From assembly GCA_023678885.1 (NCBI GenBank), contig CM042985.1, forward strand, positions 27,724,465 to 27,788,464: a stretch of 64,000 bases of DNA, written 5' to 3'. Shown piece by piece: positions 46,000 through 57,636 of this stretch; the stretch's first letter is position 1; the number at the start of each line of letters is the position of its first letter. This stretch comes from Pogostemon cablin. Lineage: Eukaryota > Streptophyta > Magnoliopsida > Lamiales > Lamiaceae. The notes beneath the pieces were generated by a model, which saw only the letters and a list, made by a program, of their open reading frames with translations, searched no databases and was not told the DNA's origin. Position numbers and translations under genes: made by a program.

Positions 46000-48160
46000 T
46001 TGCAATTTGTTAAGATTTAGGCATTTCTAACTTGTAGTGCTTCGTCGTATCCGTGGGTTAACTCCATGTTTACTAGGGACCAAGCCTCACGACTCTCCCA
46101 AAACATATATCTATCAGGTGTTAGAACAACCTTCCCACTACGAGAAGACACTACACGCAATTGTATATCAGATGTGACACGCGTCGCAGTTTACCTTGTG
46201 GTATATCCTCTTGTACACTTGGTACTAATACTTCGTGTTTTCCTCTCACTTCCTTTAGAACAACTTATACATGGGTATTTGATTTATTACATAGTCCTTT
46301 TCCAAAAATCTAGTGTTTATGTTGACAATCACTCTTCGATCTTGTGGACTAAATAAATCATCCTTCATTTTTCTAGGATATCCCACAAACAGATAAACAT
46401 TCTTACGAATTACTGTTCCTAGGGCATATCCATAAAATGAATTTAGTAATTCCAAATAATTCATCATCTATCTAATCACTACCATAAGAGTGCTATTCCT
46501 TCTATTCGTCACACCATTAAGGTGGGAAATTCATTTCCGAATGTACCTTTCTCTTACTAGATTAGAAGACTCATTATTAATTACTATTTGTCGCATCCAG
46601 GGAATAAACATGATTTAAGAGTGTACAAATTGTTCACCAACGTACCATAACAGATTACAACTCTATCATTCATTTTAATGACCATGTCATTTAAATGAAA
46701 TGGAGTATCCATCTATTAATGCATAGAAACCGAAATCAAATTCTTTCTATGAAAATGTACGTAAAGACAATTTCATAAAATCAAACGTTTATTCATATCG
46801 TAAGATAAATAAACAACTCCCACTGCAATAGCCACTACTCTTGTAGTTTTACCCATGTCATAACAATCTTATCCTCACTTAGTAATAAACATTTAGTGAT
46901 TCCAGTATCTACACACTTCGTGTCAGTAAATGCCATCACTAATCATGTTTTAAACAACTAGTGAATAAGATATAAAACTTGTTCACATTACGATGAAAAT
47001 GGCTTTCCTTTGCCACATGTTTTGCCAGAAGTTTTCCACCATATACATCCTATTGTAATTCAGGTGGAACTTACTCAAAAACATCTAGGCAATTCACAAA
47101 GAATTAAATTGATCTAGGTTTCCCTTCAATTTATACTCCATGCTTTCCCAATTCATTCATCAAATTAAATCATGATCTTCTGCCTTTTAACTTACTCAAG
47201 TATCCGAAGAGTTACATGAGACCATCATATTTCTATGAACCTCTCATCTCTTCACTAGAGACTTTAATAGGCATTATGAGACGTCCATTGTGAGAACACA
47301 CATGCATTTTCTTAAGCAGTAAAATTCAAAACCAAGATTATTTTCTAATCATCTAATTTTGGACTAGTAAATATAATTTCTTTTAGTCAACAATAAGCGA
47401 GATAAAACCATTTGAAATTACAGAGAATCATAAATAAATACACCGATCAAATCTTCGAATTTTATCCTTTTATATTGATTCCCTCAAAATAATATAAAAT
47501 TAAAATTCACCGACATCTCAAGTACCGTGAGTCTGCAAGCCACGATAGTGTGGACGTTTACAAACCCGAACATTTACAAGAGAAGGTTTTACCCATTAAT
47601 TTCATTTGTCAACCTAACCTCATGACAAAATAATTAATAGTCGGTTCCTCTTTAGCCATGCAAATAAAAGCAGTGACTCCGATGGGGAGGATACTTATTA
47701 TTCACATCTAAGTGTACACCATTATTTGACCCCAAGTCCGCGGCCCAAGCTTATGTGCCTTACAGATGGAGAAGTACACACGCGCTCGGATAACTTCCTA
47801 CAGTCATCAATTATAAGTCTGTACAGTGATCCGCACATGAACTCATCCGATAGGGAGGAAGGTCTAAGCCAACGCGCAAGTTCATGTGCATCACATTACA
47901 AACATAATTTTAAAGAAGCCTGTTCCAGCAATATCCATGAATAAACTCATCCGATGGGGAGGAAGGCTCTAATGCCGACGCGCAAGTTTATTCACATTGC
48001 TAACAAACCAATAATGGAGGCCGCGGGAATTAATTACCAATCCCCTCTCCCACTTAGTTATTTAAAACTGAGGGTTTTTACATGCATATAATATTCATAA
48101 AATAAAATACGCAATTCTAGCATGCTCCTATCACGGCACATAAGGCAGTAAATCCCAGAG
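46000..48160 (-). other. Decayed Copia body (expected integrase and Gag region)
   Basis: By position this should hold integrase, protease and Gag. I see only scattered short readings and no clear catalytic motif. A local duplication is present near 47840-47885 and 47945-47995 (CTCATCCGAT(A/G)GGGAGGAAGG and CGCGCAAGTT). Confidence 0.4.
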
Positions 48161-48294
48161 AGTCATGCATACATATATAACAATAATTAATAATTAAATC
48201 AATCATTAACAGTTATATATCAGCGAATTCGATTGTTCGCCATCAGGCACGAATATCAGCAAAGACTTCCACACTATCAAAATTTTAAAATTTC

Positions 48295-48478
48295 CAGATT
48301 GTCCAATTTTTGAAACCATCGATATCGACCGTCGATGTCGTCCAGATTATCAAAATCATCGATATCGATTAGATTATCAAATATTCGAAAAATATCAAGA
48401 TTATCAACATTCCAAAACTATCGATATCGATCGTCGATATCGTCTAGATTATCGAAATCATCGATATCGACGAGCAAC
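48295..48478. repeat. Palindromic ATCGATATCGAT repeat in Copia leader
   Basis: Two ~110-bp degenerate units each carry ATCGATATCGA(C/T)CGTCGAT(G/A)TCGTC(C/T)AGATTATC and a second AATCATCGATATCGA. The core ATCGATATCGAT is self-complementary. Confidence 0.7.
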
Positions 48479-48915
48479 CATATACAACAATAATAGATAA
48501 TTAAATCAATTATGTCAGTTATATATTAGGAATTAATTCAACATCCATATATAACAATAATAGACAATTAATTATAGCAGTTATATATTAGGAATTAATT
48601 CGACATCCATATATGACAATAATAGATTATTAAATCAATTATAGCAGTCATATATTAGGAATTAATTCGACATCCATATATAACAATAATATACAATCTA
48701 TTATGGCAGTTATATATTAGGAATTAGTTTTCCTAAAATTGGATGTCTTATCCAACACTCTAGCAATATATGCATATAATATACCAAATATAATACGCAA
48801 TCTAGCATGCTTCTATATAAGACAATAAATCATAGAGATCAGGCATCCATATATATATAACAATAATAGACAATTAAATCAATTATGACAGTTATATATA
48901 TTAGGAATAAAAACG
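48478..48915. repeat. ~65-bp tandem repeats in Copia leader
   Basis: Four tandem units (48478-48725) share CATATATAACAATAATAGAC and GCAGTTATATATTAGGAATT; related copies lie at about 48172-48225 and 48848-48910. Confidence 0.75.
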
Positions 48916-49165
48916 CCTCTAAATTTTAATGTCTTGTCCGACACTCCTACTGTGGAATCGATGCCTTACGCAACAAGCAGGATTGCTTGTGCCCCAAGAC
49001 GTCCATCGCCATATCCCACCGCCAATCGTGTCAGGGAGCGCTCCAAGTGCCTTGACGAGCGCCCCTCGCCCGGACTGTTGCTCGTCCAAGGGCCTACTTG
49101 CATGAAACCAAGTTCAGCCCAACGCGCAACACCAAACTACACCAACTGTCGTTCGTAGTTTGAAA

Positions 49166-49612
49166 CTGCAAAACTCTCAGAATCCAATCTCCACCGTCCA
49201 GAATCTATTACTGTAAGTCATGAACATGCTATCCAAATTACAGGTCGATCCAACGGTTATTTTGTGAGAAACGGCTCTTTTCCCTCGACTGCGCAAAACA
49301 GAATCGCCCAAATATCTGCTTCTGTTTTCAGCGTAATCCCAGCAAGAAAAAGCTCCAAATTCGATCTCCACCGTTCAGAATGTACATCCATAAGGTTTGA
49401 ACGTGCTGACCAAATTACAGCTTGATCTCACGGTTAGTTTGTGAGAAACGGCTCTTTTCCCTCGACTGCGCAAAACAGAATCGCCCAAAAATCTGCTTCT
49501 GTTTTCAGCGTAATCCTAGCACGAAAAAGCTCCAAATTCGATCTCCACCGTTCAGAATGTACATCCACAAGATCTGAACGTGCTGACCAAATTACAGCTC
49601 AATCCGACCATT
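49166..49612. repeat. ~177-bp tandem repeat in Copia leader (2.5 copies)
   Basis: Units at about 49170-49346, 49347-49524 and a partial one at 49525-49612 share GATCTCCACCGTTCAGAATG, GTGAGAAACGGCTCTTTTCC and CTCGACTGCGCAAAACAGAA. It lies 300 bp inside the 5' LTR of the element, on the leader RNA, where packaging or translation signals are expected. Confidence 0.75.
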
Positions 49613-49914
49613 GAAACTCCGGTTATTGCCTCTGCAATATCACTGCGCTGGATTTTCTCTCAAAAACGTGATTCAATTTTTGCCCTCTTTTTCTTCCTTG
49701 CATGTGAAATTGACGAACAGTTTTCGTCGAATCCTTTCACACACAACCATGGACGAATAGATATGATACAGGGTATATATCACATAGGGATATTCATGGT
49801 TTGCGCAATAAAACCAAAACCCTAAACATGTGATCCTAATTCTGAAAAATTAATCACATAAACCCTAGCCTAACGTGTCACGCTTCACCACGAAACCGAA
49901 GCTCTGATACCAAT

Positions 49915-51292
49915 TGTTGGCGCTCGATCGTTTGTTTAACGTGACCCGTTAGGGTTCCATGTATTTCTAACAAGCAGCGGAAGCAAGTAAACATGAAACG
50001 CATTACCTTTCACCAAGGGTTGATGTAGAGGTTGAATTCTCGCTGGCAGTCTGCGTAGTCCCACGAGAATAGCCATAAGTTCCTCTTCTAATGTCGGAAT
50101 TAAGTGATCTTTATGCTCAGACGATCCTATCTTCGACGGCTTTCCATCAGTATATAATACATCAAAATCGAAGAACTATACGATTTTATATGAATTTTGG
50201 AACATGACGAACTGCAGCAGCAAACGACCTTCCGGTCTTCTGCTGTATGTCCCAAGTCCGATCTCGACGTTGTGTGGGCGACGATCTACGAGACCTACTC
50301 AATCTGCTGTTCACTATCTCTCTCGTATGTTAGGCGCAGAGTTAGGTTTAGAACAAATTGAGGTGACTTATATACATGGGCTACAGCAGGGACCAGGAGG
50401 AGAAATTGGGTTGGGCCTCCATTGGGCTTAAGTATCCAAGCTTAGCCCAAAGCTTATACTTAAGTCCAATAATAATAATATATTCCACTAAAATATTATT
50501 ACTGCACTACCGTACCAATCCCAAAATTACATTTTGGGCTCCTTCTTATTATGAGCCCGTTAGTCTCCCCATGTTTAAGATATACAATGTCCATTAATTA
50601 ATTAAGTTACTGACAACTCAATTAATTAATATCTCATCCAAGAGTAGTACCACTCAACCTCATTATCATGCCGGAATAAATTCCACCTGCAGGGTTTACA
50701 TGATAATCCTTATGAGCTCCTCAAGGGGACATCATCAACCTATAACGGACCTTCTACAATCAACAGCACACCATAGAGACAGCACTACTTCCCAACTCAT
50801 CGAGTTTGTTGATTTAATTACATGTAAATCTCACCCATTGATGAATCAAAGAAATACATATTGCCCTACGTGTCGAGGTTATTGTATAGGGATTAAGAGC
50901 ACGAACTTCCATAATAACTGAGATCAAGTTCTCCTATAAGTCAGTATAAGTCGAACGATCTCAAGCGGTCCTGCTCAATACACACAAGTGCACTAATGTG
51001 ATTCTATAGCCAAGACAAGCTAATACCAAACCACACTACAACCATCCCGATAGAGAGTCCCCGTCTATCTCAGTTGTGAGCATCTGTTTATACTTTATAA
51101 GGAAACCGATAATATGATCTTCCGCGTGTTGTCGCACAACATATTATCTACAATATAAAGTAAGTGGACTATTGCATCGAACATATAAATAAATTATAAG
51201 ATGCAATCATTTGATCATATGATTCTCATTTCAAATTAATTGTTATAATATTGTTCATACAAAAAGCTAGACTTTTAGTATACAATCCAACA
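49915..51292 (-). repeat. 5' LTR of nested Copia element
   Basis: 1378 bp. It differs from the other LTR by CCTCTC/CCTATC, ACTGTAC/ACTATAC and TTGTATC/TTGCATC substitutions and by loss of eight bases (ATGGATTC) after ATAACGGAC. Confidence 0.9.
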
Positions 51293-53053
51293 GTTTTGAC
51301 ATGGAGGATCCTGTATTGGTGACAAAAAAAGGTGAGGTGGTTGTAGCGGCCAATGATAGAGGAAGAAAGTACTTGAAAGTACGAATGTGAGGGGACTGTG
51401 CTCCAATTCAGTAGTTCGAAAAAAAGGTATCCGTCGTGACTCTCCGACGTTAAACATGAGCATCTGTTGGGGGCCCCCTCCCATTTTATTTGTTTTATTG
51501 ATTCTGTATCAATGTAGTAATTTTATTAGGTGTTGCTCGACTATGGTATACACTTCTTTACAAACTTATGCTCTCACTTTGTTTGATCTAAGTTTAGGGG
51601 GGATACGTGTACACCTGCGTCTTGCTGCACCAAAGTAAAGTAGCTTCATTGTATTGTGTGCTTGGATGATTAATTTTTTACAATTTTTCATTATTTTTGA
51701 TTAATTTGATTATATTGAGAGGTCGATTTTTTTGTGATTGTCCAGGTATGTGTCGTGTAGTTTGTATTTGTTGCGTGTTTATCCTAGTTTAGTGTGGTAT
51801 ATTTATGGTTCTTGAGGATGATTGATTGTTTTGCCTAAGCACTTGATTAAATTGAATTTGTGATTAATTGATAATATGATGTTATGAAAAGTGATAATCC
51901 AGTAGAGATGTGTACTTGGATGTTGGAATACTTAAGATTGTTGCATGTATTAAAGTTGGTTCATAAACCTATGAAGGAGAGCTCGTTATTCCATTAAACC
52001 CATCTGAGATTTTAGCTTTGATAGATCATGAAATTACACATGATTGGTTTTATTCTTGAAAGTATCGTTCACATGCGTGTATTCTAGAACTTGACTTTTA
52101 ATCTGCTTAAGACTAGATAATTGATTAGATGATGAGAAATGATCTTAGGCCATTTTATTCTTAATTGAGTCACGAGCCAAATATTTATCATACCTTGAAA
52201 TTTAATCCATAGTTTCCCGTTTGAGCCTATAAGCCTTTTTCGTTGAAAACCTATAAAGATAGCCAATTTAATTCTTTAAAAACCTTTTAAATACCTATCC
52301 TAGTAGAGAAATAAAGGAGATGGATTGGTGCAGTGTGAAGAGAAAAATTGGAAAGATAAAGATTGATGGATAGTGATTGAAGATGAAGTATGGTTAAAAA
52401 CTTGCAAAAAGGTGGGGTAGTGCCCAAAATTGATACCTCAATTATAGGGTAGTGCCTGAAACTGGTACCTTAATTTAAAAGGAAGAGAAAGAGATGAAAA
52501 GAAGATATTGAGCTTGAAAGTAATGGGAGGATTGAAATGATGAAGAGAAATTGAAAGAGGTAAAAATGAGATTGATTTGCCAAGTATATGTGTTGAAGAT
52601 ATATCTCTACTTTTAATTCTCTACTAGTGATTGAGTCACTTATCACATATTTACCTGCCCTTATCCAAAGAGCCAACGTTACAACCCGTAACAAGTCCTT
52701 TGTGATCACATCGTTAAGTCTTTCAGATTAGTGGAGAGTTTAGATCATTGTCAAGCTTATGGTTACGCGTGCATGTGAATTGATTTGAGTGCATATATTT
52801 TAGCCCTTAAATTGTACATTTCACACTTGAGCAAAGAGTGTAAACACTATCCGTGAGAGTGGATGATGAGCATTTTGAAATAGGAAGTGACTAATTTGAC
52901 GTGCATGTTCAATTAAATAGTAATTTTAGCATTTAAGTATATAATCTTGGTTCGGATATATGTGATCCCTTATTTGCAGTAGAATTTCAACTCTTATCTC
53001 TCTCTTGTTTTGAATTCGTTATTCAGGAACGAACAACATGGTAGTTTGGGGGT
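51293..53053 (+). other. 3' internal region of Athila-like element
   Basis: The first ~95 bases resume the Athila reading (DMEDPVLVTKKGEVVVAAND.. to a stop near 51390), the other side of the frame interrupted at 43104. The rest is non-coding, with GTGGGGTAGTGCCCAAAATT and ATAGGGTAGTGCCTGAAACT as a short direct repeat near 52412-52470, and ends in the purine tract AGTTTGGGGG. Confidence 0.6.
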
Positions 53054-54723
53054 TGATGAGGGTGGAAATTTATGTCTTTTCAGTTCACAATGCACTGTTT
53101 TTACTAGAATAATGCTATGTAATCATGTGAAATTGCATTGTTTACATATTTTGCATAATTATGGTGCTACTAACATGTTTTGTGGAGTTTTGAAGAGTGA
53201 AATAGGTTAAAATAAAGTAAAACTGAAGGCGGGCAAGAAACGAGCTCAAATAGGCATTCTCGAGTTACAAGGGTCAGCTCGACTTAGCAACTCGAGTCGA
53301 GTAAGGTGCCGAAGAGGGTCAGAATTGATCAGTGAGCCAACTCGACTTGTCTTGAGCAGCTCGACTTGTAGCTCGAGTCGATTTGCGTATGGGGCAAGTC
53401 GAGTAGTATGTCATGTGAGGCAGAGCAGCGTCGAATTTTGTCCAGTGAGCCAACACGAGTTGACAAGTGATGACTCGACTTGCCTGTTCGACTCGTGTTG
53501 GTGTACGAATGAAAATCAGTTTCAGAGCATGGCAGCTCGACTTGACAGATGAACGCATGACTTGGAAACACGACTCGAGTTGGGTTACTCGAGTTGCAAC
53601 ATAAGGTAACTCGAGTCGTGTTGGCAACTCGAGTTGGTCAATACAACTCGTGTTGCATTAGTTTGGGCTGAAAATCAGGATTTTTAAACCCCTGTGCATG
53701 ACAAACGTGATATAGAGCCCAGTAGAGTCAGTTTTCGTGGCCCATGATATAAATGGGGGATCAGAACAGCTGGAGAGAGGACCCGATCATTCTACACAGA
53801 ATACACCGTGAATTCAATTCACGCTCCATCCACCTATATCCACTCACATCATAAACCATTCATCCATTCATCCCATCAGTTCGGAGGAAGAATCAAGTGC
53901 GGTTGAGGTTGCAATCCAATCGGAGAGACGGAGGAAAGACGCAAGCCACGTGACACTAGAGTTTCGTTTTCTTTTCTTAATTTCTTCTTTTGTGATTTTG
54001 TTATGTATTTGATAGCCATGAGGGTTGTTTGTGACTTCATGGGCTAAAAACTCTTTACAGTTCTAAGGATTGAAGGTTAAGGTAGTTGATTTGGAACCCT
54101 AGACAAAGTATTGTGATTTCATGCTGTTAAGATTCTTATTTATTTGATTTATTTCAGATTATGTTAAACGTTTGTAACGTCTTCATAGCATGCTAATGAT
54201 ATTGCCCGTGATGCTTGGTATGTTGTGTTAGATTGTGTGCATACGTATTTAATATTGTCTGTTTGCTAGGGATTACAGTAGTTTTCCCGTGAACAAAATA
54301 ATCCCAAGGGCTGATAAATAAGATGCTTGATTATCTTAGTGGAACAATGCAATTAAAAAATCAAGTAGGAAGCGAATAAGTTTGAGTATTACTTTCAGAA
54401 AATATATGTTAGTCGAATTGGCCATCCGGAGGTTTATGAAATTCGCTTCATTAGTATCTAGGAAGGAGGTTCAAAAATGTTCGCGCATCATCTTATGATA
54501 TATTTTTATTGAAATAGCATGAATGAACAATAGGACGTCTAGAAAACCAAATCAATTGCACTATACCTGAAACTTTAGAGTTTTTACTTCTCTCTTGATT
54601 CAATCTCAAATATTCCTTACTTTTATTTATTTTGTTAATTGTTATTTAAATTCTTTAGTTATTAATTTATTCAAACAATTGGAAATTGGTTACACAATTT
54701 TGATTAAAGAGTAATAGAAATTA
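53054..54723 (+). repeat. 3' LTR of Athila-like element (3' end lost)
   Basis: It starts TGATGAGGGTGGAAATTTAT and is similar to the left LTR until AATAGAAATTA (54723), where the left copy continues for another 118 bp. The seven CTCGAG hexamers are conserved. ORFs at 53319-53627 and nearby are translations of this repeat-rich part. Confidence 0.8.
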
Positions 54724-54859
54724 GTCGTCTGTGGCATTAGTGCCGAAGCGGTTCATTACACTCTGCTGCGTCTGTCTGTTCACCCTCTCTATGGGTCTTT
54801 GTCGTCATCTTTTCATTTGGTCACATAAACGCTGTCTTTTGATTTTATGTTATATTTTA

Positions 54860-54917
<58 letters not shown>

Positions 54918-55367
54918 TATATATAAAAATAGAATAAATTCAATTCTAACCATCTATTTTTTAAATAAATCTCAGTCACCCATTAAAATAATAAAATAAT
55001 TGTAATTATAACTTTTCAAATTAGGAAATAATTTAGTCATAATCCAAACCATCTATTTCTCAAACAAATCTCAGCCACACATTAAAATAATTATAATTAT
55101 AACTTTTTTAAATTAAAAAATAAGATATTATTTATATTAATTATTATTAATATTGAGCCTTATCGAGTTGAGCTCTGCTCGATAACATACAAGCTATAGA
55201 CGAGCTCGAACTCAATCTCGAATAATCACAAGTTAAGTCGGCTCGAACCTTATCGAGCCGAACCACCGAGCGACTCATTTATTTTTAACACCTCTATGAG
55301 CAAATAACATGTCAAATGGTCTAGTTCGATGACATGAATAAATGTAATAGAAATTTGATCCCCCAAA
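54724..55367. other. Intergenic DNA with (TA)n and a possible hAT end
   Basis: After a (TA)n tract (about 54862-54911), the stretch 55150-55300 is rich in CTCGAAC/TCGAGCC words and ends ATTTATTTTTAACACCTCTA, the complement of TAGAGGTGTTAAAAATAAAT, typical of hAT element termini. No matching left end is found. The ORF 54731-54937 ends in an Ile/Tyr run from the (TA)n tract. Confidence 0.4.
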
Positions 55368-55656
55368 AGGTTATAATTTTTTTCAATTTAAGACCTAAAA
55401 AATGGATAAACTGTTAATTTAAGGAATGAATTTTTTTTCTATCAATTAAGGGTTTGAAATGTATTCCGTATAACTATCAATTCGTAACTTGAATTTAGGC
55501 CCTGAATTGATAAATAGGAGACAATATATGCTAAATTCAGGCCATTAATTGATAGTTTTATACTCTATATTTTAGGCCCCTAATTGATATAAAAATAATT
55601 CATGTTCCGCATTAATAGTTTATCCATCTTTAGGCCTTGAATTGAAAAAACTTATG
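55368..55656. repeat. Foldback (large inverted repeat) element
   Basis: Two imperfect arms of ~125-140 bp face each other. The left arm has TTTTTTCAATTTAAGACCTA, ATGGATAAACTGTTAAT, CTATCAATTAAGGG and ACTATCAATT; the complement of the right arm has TTTTTTCAATTCAAGGCCTA, ATGGATAAACTATTAAT, ATATCAATTAGGGG and ACTATCAATT. The arms are almost adjacent. It is probably a foldback MITE; flanking duplications are unclear. Confidence 0.65.
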
Positions 55657-57078
55657 AATACTGTAAAAATGCACGACCATGAAGAGAGTCGTCGTGCATT
55701 AATTATGTGAAAACACATGACCATGAAGAAAACAAATGATCGCTTCATGCGATATAAGATTGGAAAGGCACATGAGAGAAGATCATTTTAGCGCAAAAAT
55801 TACTAAAATCGGGGTTTGAATGTGAGTTATTATTAAAATGATGAGGTCGCGCAGTGCTGATAAAATTTTCAAAAATCTCTAAATTTTAGCTCTCTTTCCA
55901 ATTTCTTGGGTCACGAGTAATTTCTTTATTATTCTTACATCTCATATCTCATAGTGCTGACAGGATTCAGACAATTCTGATGGCTTTGATTTTTATAGAG
56001 AATTCAGGGGGTGTAAAACTTTACTTGAAGAACGTTGGATCTGAGGGCTTTAGCACTTTAATCCCAGATCAAATGTTGATTCTCTTTGAAGAGTCAAAAA
56101 TCAATTCTCTATAACTTTAAGAAAACTTCAGTTCATCGTAGAGTATGATTTTTATGTCTATAAGATGTCTCACGATGTAAAAATTAGGCTTGAAGAACAT
56201 TGGATCTAAGGGGTTCGGCACTTTAATCTTGGATCGAATTCCGTTCTTGATCGATTCTCATTCCATTGTCATCCACTTTGTACTTCTTTTTAAGTGGCTC
56301 TCATAGTTCTTTAGAAGTTTAATATTTGTATACACATTATACACTGAGTCATCTAACCTGTTTAAAATGGAGTTTCGGCACAGAAAGTCGTTAAGTTTCC
56401 AGGCATGAACTACAATCTTCTTTGTTTGTCAACTTCATCTTTGCAACAATTGGGGTGACTTTCATTAGAAAACAAGCGAGATTGAGTGTTGTTAAGTAGA
56501 ACATCATTTTTTATTGCCAACTCTAAAATTCTGTTCCATCGAACTTAGATGTCTCTCAGTGTGAACATGTGCAGTAGAAACAATAGCATATACAGTAGTA
56601 GTCATCTTTAAATACTAAAACTTCATCTTAAGATTGTTGGGTATACGGGGTAGTATTTAAAAATAGAGTAAGATTTCCTTTGTAAACTTGAATCAAGAGT
56701 TGCACTATTTCTTTTTAAGATGAAATCGCTACTATGGTGCTTACAAACTATAGTAATTGCCTCCAAGGTACAATGACTTTAAATATCGGACTTATAGCAT
56801 AAATGAGTCCAAAATTATCGGCAAATGAACGAATATTTTGAAATTTTCGGACACAGTTGGATAATTCTAGAACTTATGGGCTAGGATGTAATATGTTTGT
56901 TATACAATGCAAGTTTAGAATGAATCTGCAAAAGGTTTGGGGGTCTATTTAATCGAAGAGATGTTGTGTCTTTTTATACAATGCAGGTTTGGAATTAATC
57001 CTTAACCTATTAGTATTTTTTTATATATTTTATCTCTTTCTCTCTCATCTCATTTCATCTCTCACAACAATTAACACA

Positions 57079-57149
<71 letters not shown>

Positions 57150-57407
57150 CCACATATCTATTATACATTAATTTTATATAAAGTTAAAATTTACCATACT
57201 AAAAATCCATAACAAACACATAACAATATTTAATAGTTTCAAACAATATAAACTCAAAACAAACTTAATTTAGGGTTTAATATTTGGTTTAGAATATTGA
57301 AGGGTATAAATAATTTTACCATTTCTAATTATAAAAAGATTGTGTGTAACTAAGTTCATATGAGACTCTTTCATTAATCTAAGCCTTTTTACATTTAAGA
57401 AAAAATA
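55657..57407. other. Intergenic DNA
   Basis: No gene is recognised. A ~50-bp degenerate direct repeat occurs at 56024-56072 and 56190-56240 (TTGAAGAAC(G/A)TTGGATCT and GCACTTTAATC). A (TA)n tract lies at about 57080-57148. The ORF 56989-57171 is largely its translation. Confidence 0.4.
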
Positions 57408-57409
57408 TA

Positions 57410-57635
57410 CTCCTCCCGTCCTACCCAAATGATTCATTTTTTCCATTTTAGGCGTCCCACCAAAAGGATTTTTTTTCTTTTTTTATACACATGAGTCCCC
57501 CACACACCCACTAATACAATTAAAATATGGGACCACGCTCATACTAATGCAACTACTCAATACACATTAAATAATAAAACTCTTTAATTCAAGTGTCAAA
57601 AAGTGAAATGCACATTTAGTGAGTGACGGAGGGAG
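57410..57635. mobile_element. Stowaway-like MITE
   Basis: 226 bp from CTCCTCCCGTCC to GACGGAGGGAG, with TA on each side (57408-57409 and 57636-57637). The TIRs are short and imperfect. Confidence 0.6.
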
Positions 57636-57636
57636 T

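Larger units (their letters stand above)
43104..51292 (-). mobile_element. Nested young Copia element with dead body
   Basis: Long LTRs at 43104-44489 (1386 bp) and 49915-51292 (1378 bp) start TGTTGGCGCTCG and end CAATCCAACA. GTTTT flanks both sides (43099-43103 and 51293-51297), a 5-bp target duplication. The complement of 49901-49913 is TTGGTATCAGAGC, the initiator tRNA-Met primer site, and the complement of 44490-44500 is the purine tract AAGTGGGAGAT, so the element is on the minus strand. By eye the LTRs differ by three substitutions and one 8-bp deletion. The interior has only degenerate RT and RNase H. Confidence 0.92.
38137..54723 (+). mobile_element. Athila-like Ty3/Gypsy element with nested Copia
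   Basis: Left LTR 38137-39929, primer-binding site TGGCGCTGTGCTGCCGGGGA (39936 on; the Athila/Tat tRNA-Asp type), Gag and protease remnants (40.06-43.1 kb), a non-coding 3' part, a purine tract AGTTTGGGGG (53043-53052) and a right LTR from 53054. The right LTR lacks its last ~118 bp and stops at 54723, so no target duplication can be read. Without the nested 8.2-kb Copia element the interior is about 4.9 kb and has no RT, RNase H or integrase motif. The LTR copies differ by several percent by eye, so this insertion is older than the Copia inside it. Confidence 0.85.

Noticed and set aside
48478..48915. CRISPR-like array
   Set aside because: Units are contiguous tandem repeats without unique spacers, inside a plant retrotransposon leader.
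54731..54937. ORF ending in Ile-Tyr repeats, also 56989-57171
   Set aside because: Ends are translations of (TA)n tracts; no domain upstream.
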